A stretch of DNA of 64,000 bases. It comes from Carallia brachiata (taxonomy: Eukaryota; Streptophyta; Magnoliopsida; Malpighiales; Rhizophoraceae). The position numbers and the translations under genes were made by a program. The stretch is from positions 1 to 64,000 of the forward strand of contig JADCRB010000045.1 in the NCBI GenBank assembly GCA_021464245.1. Direction: 5' to 3'. The notes under the pieces are model-generated. The model made no database searches, was not told where the DNA came from, and saw only the letters and a program-made list of their open reading frames with translations. Shown piece after piece: positions 60,170-64,000 of the stretch. Every line of letters starts with the position of its first letter. The stretch's first letter is position 1.

Positions 60170-63100
60170 TCATCTTGGGCATACAAATGGAATGACCCCG
60201 CATTTCTCCACCGTCCAATAAGGTAATATACGCCGCTCAAAAGGTTTGAAGTTAAACAAGACGGCGTTGTACGAGCATTGGGTGAAGCGTGGACATTTCT
60301 CAGCTATCATGCCATATAGGCTGCAGGCAAACAGCATTATGACGGGCTCTGTCGGGTTTGCCACGTTTTCCACCGTGCTCATCTCGTTTAGAACAAAAGT
60401 GAAATCACTGCCGTCATCACAATCGTCTCCAAAATGGCAGCTGCATTGGAGCTGTATTTTAGGAAGAAAATCAATCTGGACAACAAGGCATATAATAAAT
60501 CCCAAGTAGGGATCGTTGTTGAGCCAATCCAAGGGAAGTGGAACTCTGACTGTATCTCCCGTGCCTTGATTCACGCACCACTCTGGAATTCTACCTCCCG
60601 GATAACATACAAAAATACTAGGCCGCAGCAACTGTACCACAAAAATAAAAATCATGACAGAATATAAATTATAAGCAGTGAATAAACAAGGGAAAAAAAA
60701 AGAAAAAAAAAAAAGAAAAACAAGGAGGGAGTGTGTGTGCGTCGGAGACCTTCTCATCATTATAGTTTATCACATGCTTGTCTAAAAAATGAGTCCCCAG
60801 CTGAGAGATGGGGTCTCTTGCGCTTTCATGCACTTTGAAGCACTCAGATAAGTTGACTTCACAGAGATGCGTTCGCTTGTCTGAAAGTAGTCGATCAAGG
60901 GAAGATATGTTTTTTAATGATGTGGAACCACTCGCATGTAGTCGAACTAGGCTCATTGGAAGCTCTGGCAAAGATTGAAGCCTTCGGCAATTCTCTATGC
61001 TAAGAAATTGAAGTTGAGCAAGTTGTTTGATGCTTTCAGGAATACTCTCAAAGTGGTTCCCACCTAAACTTAACTCATTTAAAGTGGACAAACACCCCAG
61101 GTTAGCAGGAAATTCCCAGAGATCACAATATACTAAATTGACTGACGTTAAGCAAGACATCCCTAACCACGAAGTTAATGAAGCAAGGATTTCACAACCT
61201 TCCGTGCTCAACCATTTTAGCCCTTTTAGATTGTCCACAGATGATGGTAGCTCTTTTATGGCTGTCCAGCTCAAATTCAGTCTCTCTAGATTATCCATGC
61301 TCTCGGAGATTTCTGGAAATACCTTCAATTTAAAGCAATCTCCCAGGTCGAGAAACTTAAGATGTTTTAACTTGCAAATGTTGGTTGGGAGACTCGCAAG
61401 CTCAAGGCAACGCTCCAAGTTCAATTCGACTAGTTGATCAAGGTTCTCAACAGAAGAAGGTACTTCTTTTATTGCAGTCTCACGTAAGTATAGGTACCTT
61501 ACATTCCTGGAGACCTCTGGAAACATCTCAAGTCTTTTGCAACCAGAAAGGTCAAGAGTATCAAGGCATCCCATATCAACATTGCTCGGAAGTCTTGTAA
61601 GATTGCTGCAGTTCTCCAACCTTAGGCATGTGACCATACTGAGTTGGCTTAAGGACGAGCAATGCCTAACAATACTCTCAGACTGCATGTAGTGAAAGAG
61701 AATTGGGTGTAAGTGATTAGTGAATCAAAGAGAGCCTTTTGATCAATTTAAAAAAGGTCATTAATATGAATAATTTGTACCTCAGCGTCTTTGCAAAGTT
61801 CTTTAATGTTGCTATAAGGTAACTCAATCGTCAGGGGATTCTCAGGGAAAAAATCTACCGGCAAAAACTCCAATGGATATCCATACCAATAGAGATACCT
61901 CAACTCATTAGGAAAATAATCAAGACCCTGAGAAAGGTGTACTTTGCATTCTTCTTTTTTCACCCCTTCCACAACCTTTGAATTGTAGATTTTTAGAAAT
62001 TTCAAATTCGGCATATTTTCAAAGGCTTTAGGACTCAAGTGGATCTCTTTTTTCAGCTTACTTATATTGAGGAATATGCCTTCAACTTTTCTTGTCCCCT
62101 GAAAAATAACATGAAAAGCAACAATTGAATAAGTATGAAAAGTGAATTGAAATTTTCATACTAAGTGCTTCTTACCGTGTTTTTCATGAATACTTGATAT
62201 ATATCTTGTGAATCCCACAATCTGCTACATTCCCCTGGTTCCTTTGATTCCTCACGTACAATTTCTCTACCCATTTCTTGTAATAGATCATGCATATCTA
62301 GTGCGACTAATTCATTCCCCAAATGAAAAGTAGTAGTAGTATTTATGAGGGACTTGTCAATGAGATTCTGAATTCCAATCTCCGTAGAAACGCTGCAACT
62401 ATTCAATATTCGTATCACAATATCTCTGTTCTCACTTTTAAAGAAACATGCTATGTGGAGAAAGATTTCCCTCTCTTCCCTATCTAGGCCTATGTAACTA
62501 ATTTTTAACACCTCTTGAATCTTACTCATGGACACCCTTTTTAACTTATTCACAGCACTTTCCCACTCAATTTTGTCCTTGCCAAATAAAGAGGAACCCA
62601 AAACTTTAAGAGCTAAGGGATTGCCTTGACAATATCTAACAATCAAATCTGACAGGGGCTTGTGATCTTCTAGGGGATGATTTTGCTTGAAGGCATACTG
62701 ACTAAAAAGTTGAAGAGCTGCATCATCACACAATGCCTTGACCTCGTATATATAATCAGCCCTGCTTTCAAAAGCTTGTTTATTTCTGCTTGTTACAATA
62801 ATCCTACTTCTTGAACCAAACCAACAAGGATTTCCAACTAAACCTTCTAATTGTTGTAGATCATCAACATCATCAAGAACAACTAATATCTGTTTGCGGT
62901 AGAGTCTTCTAATTAAAGATAGTTCAGGTCCAATGCTGGGTGTATAAATTTTAATATGACTATGGCCCAACACTTGCGATATGAGCTCCTCTAATAACTT
63001 TTTCATGCCACCTTTTTCCAATTCTTCCCTAACTTTTTGAAGAAAGCAGTAACCTTCAAATTGAATGAAATCTGTTAAAAATACTTCAGCAATAGTTGTT

Positions 63101-64000
63101 TTACCTATACCGCCCATGCCCCAGATCCCTAAAATGCGAACCTCTTGGGACCCAATAGCCAATACTCGTTTGATTTGCTCAATGCGTGAATTTATTCCCA
63201 CCAGGCGCTCCAAGCCCGTGGACAAAGGCAATGTTGATTCAGTTTCTCCAAAACATCTTCGACAATTTGGTCAACAAGATTATGCTCTGACCTGCCATAA
63301 ATAAACCAAAGTTTCCTAACCATGCAAAGTTTTGTAAATACTTTTTGTAGCAATTATGCAATAGATTTATGAGACTTTTAGTCATAAAAAATCATCAACG
63401 TTATCAATTGTTAAAATTCAAAAGGGGCCAGCACGATTTTCATTTCTATGAACTAACTAGATGGGTTTGAAAGCAATCAACTCATAGTTTTCACACAGCC
63501 TATAATTTACAGAAACTTGAGCCCTGTAAAGTTACCTGATGACATTGGAATCCCACCCGGATAGATTGGCAGCTGCGGTCAACGCAGCCTTCCACTTGGG
63601 GAACTTGTCTGAGTTGATCTGAAAATTTCTCTTGCGTTTACGATCAAATGTGAAGGTTCCTGTCTGTTTCCTGACATCGGATGGATTCACCTCATAGAAA
63701 ACGGGAATAACAATCAGTCTGCGGGTTTCTCGGCATTCCATGATCTTGACGAGTTCGTCTAAGCACCAGGAAGAAGATGCGTAGTCCTCGGAGAAAACGA
63801 CAACTGCAACCTTCGATTCTTCGATTGCCTGCAAAAGGGCCGGAGCGATCTCGTCTCCTTTTCGAAGCTGGTAGTCTATGAAGGTCTCAAGACCTTTTTC
63901 AGACAAGGCAGCATAAAGATGGCTGATGAAATTGTCGCGAGTGTCTTCACCCCTAAAGCTCAAGAAGACGTCATGCTTCCATTGATTCTGATTGTGGTTG
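60170..64000 (-). CDS. TNL-D: near-intact TIR-NB-ARC-LRR-C-JID receptor, 5' end beyond window
   Basis: Exons: 64000(partial)-63536, 63291-62176, 62098-61781, 61682-60750, 60631-60170. The start codon lies some 25 bases past the window, by comparison with TNL-A. The TIR has DVFLSFRGEDTR, the NADase glutamate block [17 protein letters not shown] and SGWDS. The NB-ARC has GMGGIGKTT, ILVVLDDVDD, GNPLALKVLG, FLHIACFFK and DMHDLLQ. Exon 3 (106 codons) and exon 4 (311 codons, about ten leucine-rich repeats such as LPTNICKLKHLKFLDLGDC) are intact, as is the 153-codon C-JID. The full protein would be about 1100 residues. Defects: a one-base deletion near 63233 breaks the start of exon 2, and three single-base losses at 63064-63090 cancel out but replace about seven residues after the P-loop. 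If the 63233 gap is a sequencing error, this is a plausible working receptor; otherwise it is a recent pseudogene. TNLs sense pathogen effectors and signal through TIR NADase products. Confidence 0.88.

Larger units (their letters stand above)
55774..64000. repeat. Segmental duplication 1, right copy
   Basis: Pairs with 1-8287 and runs off the right edge of the window inside TNL-D exon 1. Confidence 0.93.

Noticed and set aside
1..64000. tRNA, rRNA or CRISPR-like arrays
   Set aside because: I looked for cloverleaf-like and regularly spaced repeats and saw none; a tRNAscan or covariance-model run could still find a small RNA I missed.

Overview
The window looks like nuclear DNA from a dicot plant. 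It is AT-rich, has introns with GT-AG borders, and is dominated by TIR-NB-ARC-LRR (TNL) immune receptor genes, a class that grasses lack. Protein style suggests a woody eudicot, possibly Citrus or a relative; that is an inference, not something I could test. No prokaryotic, organellar or viral features were seen.

All TNL copies lie on the minus strand, so they read from high to low coordinates. They share one five-exon plan: exon 1 TIR, exon 2 NB-ARC, exon 3 the start of the LRR region, exon 4 the main LRR block, exon 5 a C-terminal jelly-roll/Ig-like post-LRR domain (C-JID). TNL-A (4478-8316) and TNL-D (60170 to beyond 64000) are close paralogues. TNL-B (24031-27905) and TNL-C (45476-49314) form a second close pair. 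TNL-E (34284-35310) is an internal fragment and 29816-30070 is a severed 5' end. A, B and C carry several reading-frame breaks. D is nearly intact, with one uncompensated single-base deletion in the visible part.

The layout reflects repeated segmental duplication. Bases 1-8287 match 55774-64000 almost base for base, and roughly 17300-29790 match 38420-50960. Each complete unit, read left to right, holds: a minus-strand promoter-like segment with the 5' end of an unidentified multi-exon gene (in some copies only the promoter part), AT-rich spacer, a solitary C-JID exon, a conserved spacer, a TNL, and the TNL's upstream region. The solitary C-JID exon occurs four times (2037, 20909, 42916, 57771).

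The units were later cut up by small non-autonomous DNA transposons. Five hAT-type insertions with exact 8-bp target duplications are visible, plus one weaker candidate, one 225-bp foldback MITE with a 9-bp duplication, and a Tourist-like element present in both copies of the second duplication. Several can be dated against an empty site in the paralogous copy. Between 51.9 and 52.8 kb lies an intron-containing, disabled fragment resembling the plant autophagy gene ATG11.

If any product is functional here it would be TNL-D, a cytoplasmic or nuclear intracellular receptor whose TIR domain keeps the NADase glutamate. The others probably serve as sequence reservoirs or transcribed remnants. All four visible TNL 5' ends keep an inverted pair of W-box cores (TTGAC-N5-GTCAA) 110-150 bp upstream of the start codon, which suggests shared WRKY control.
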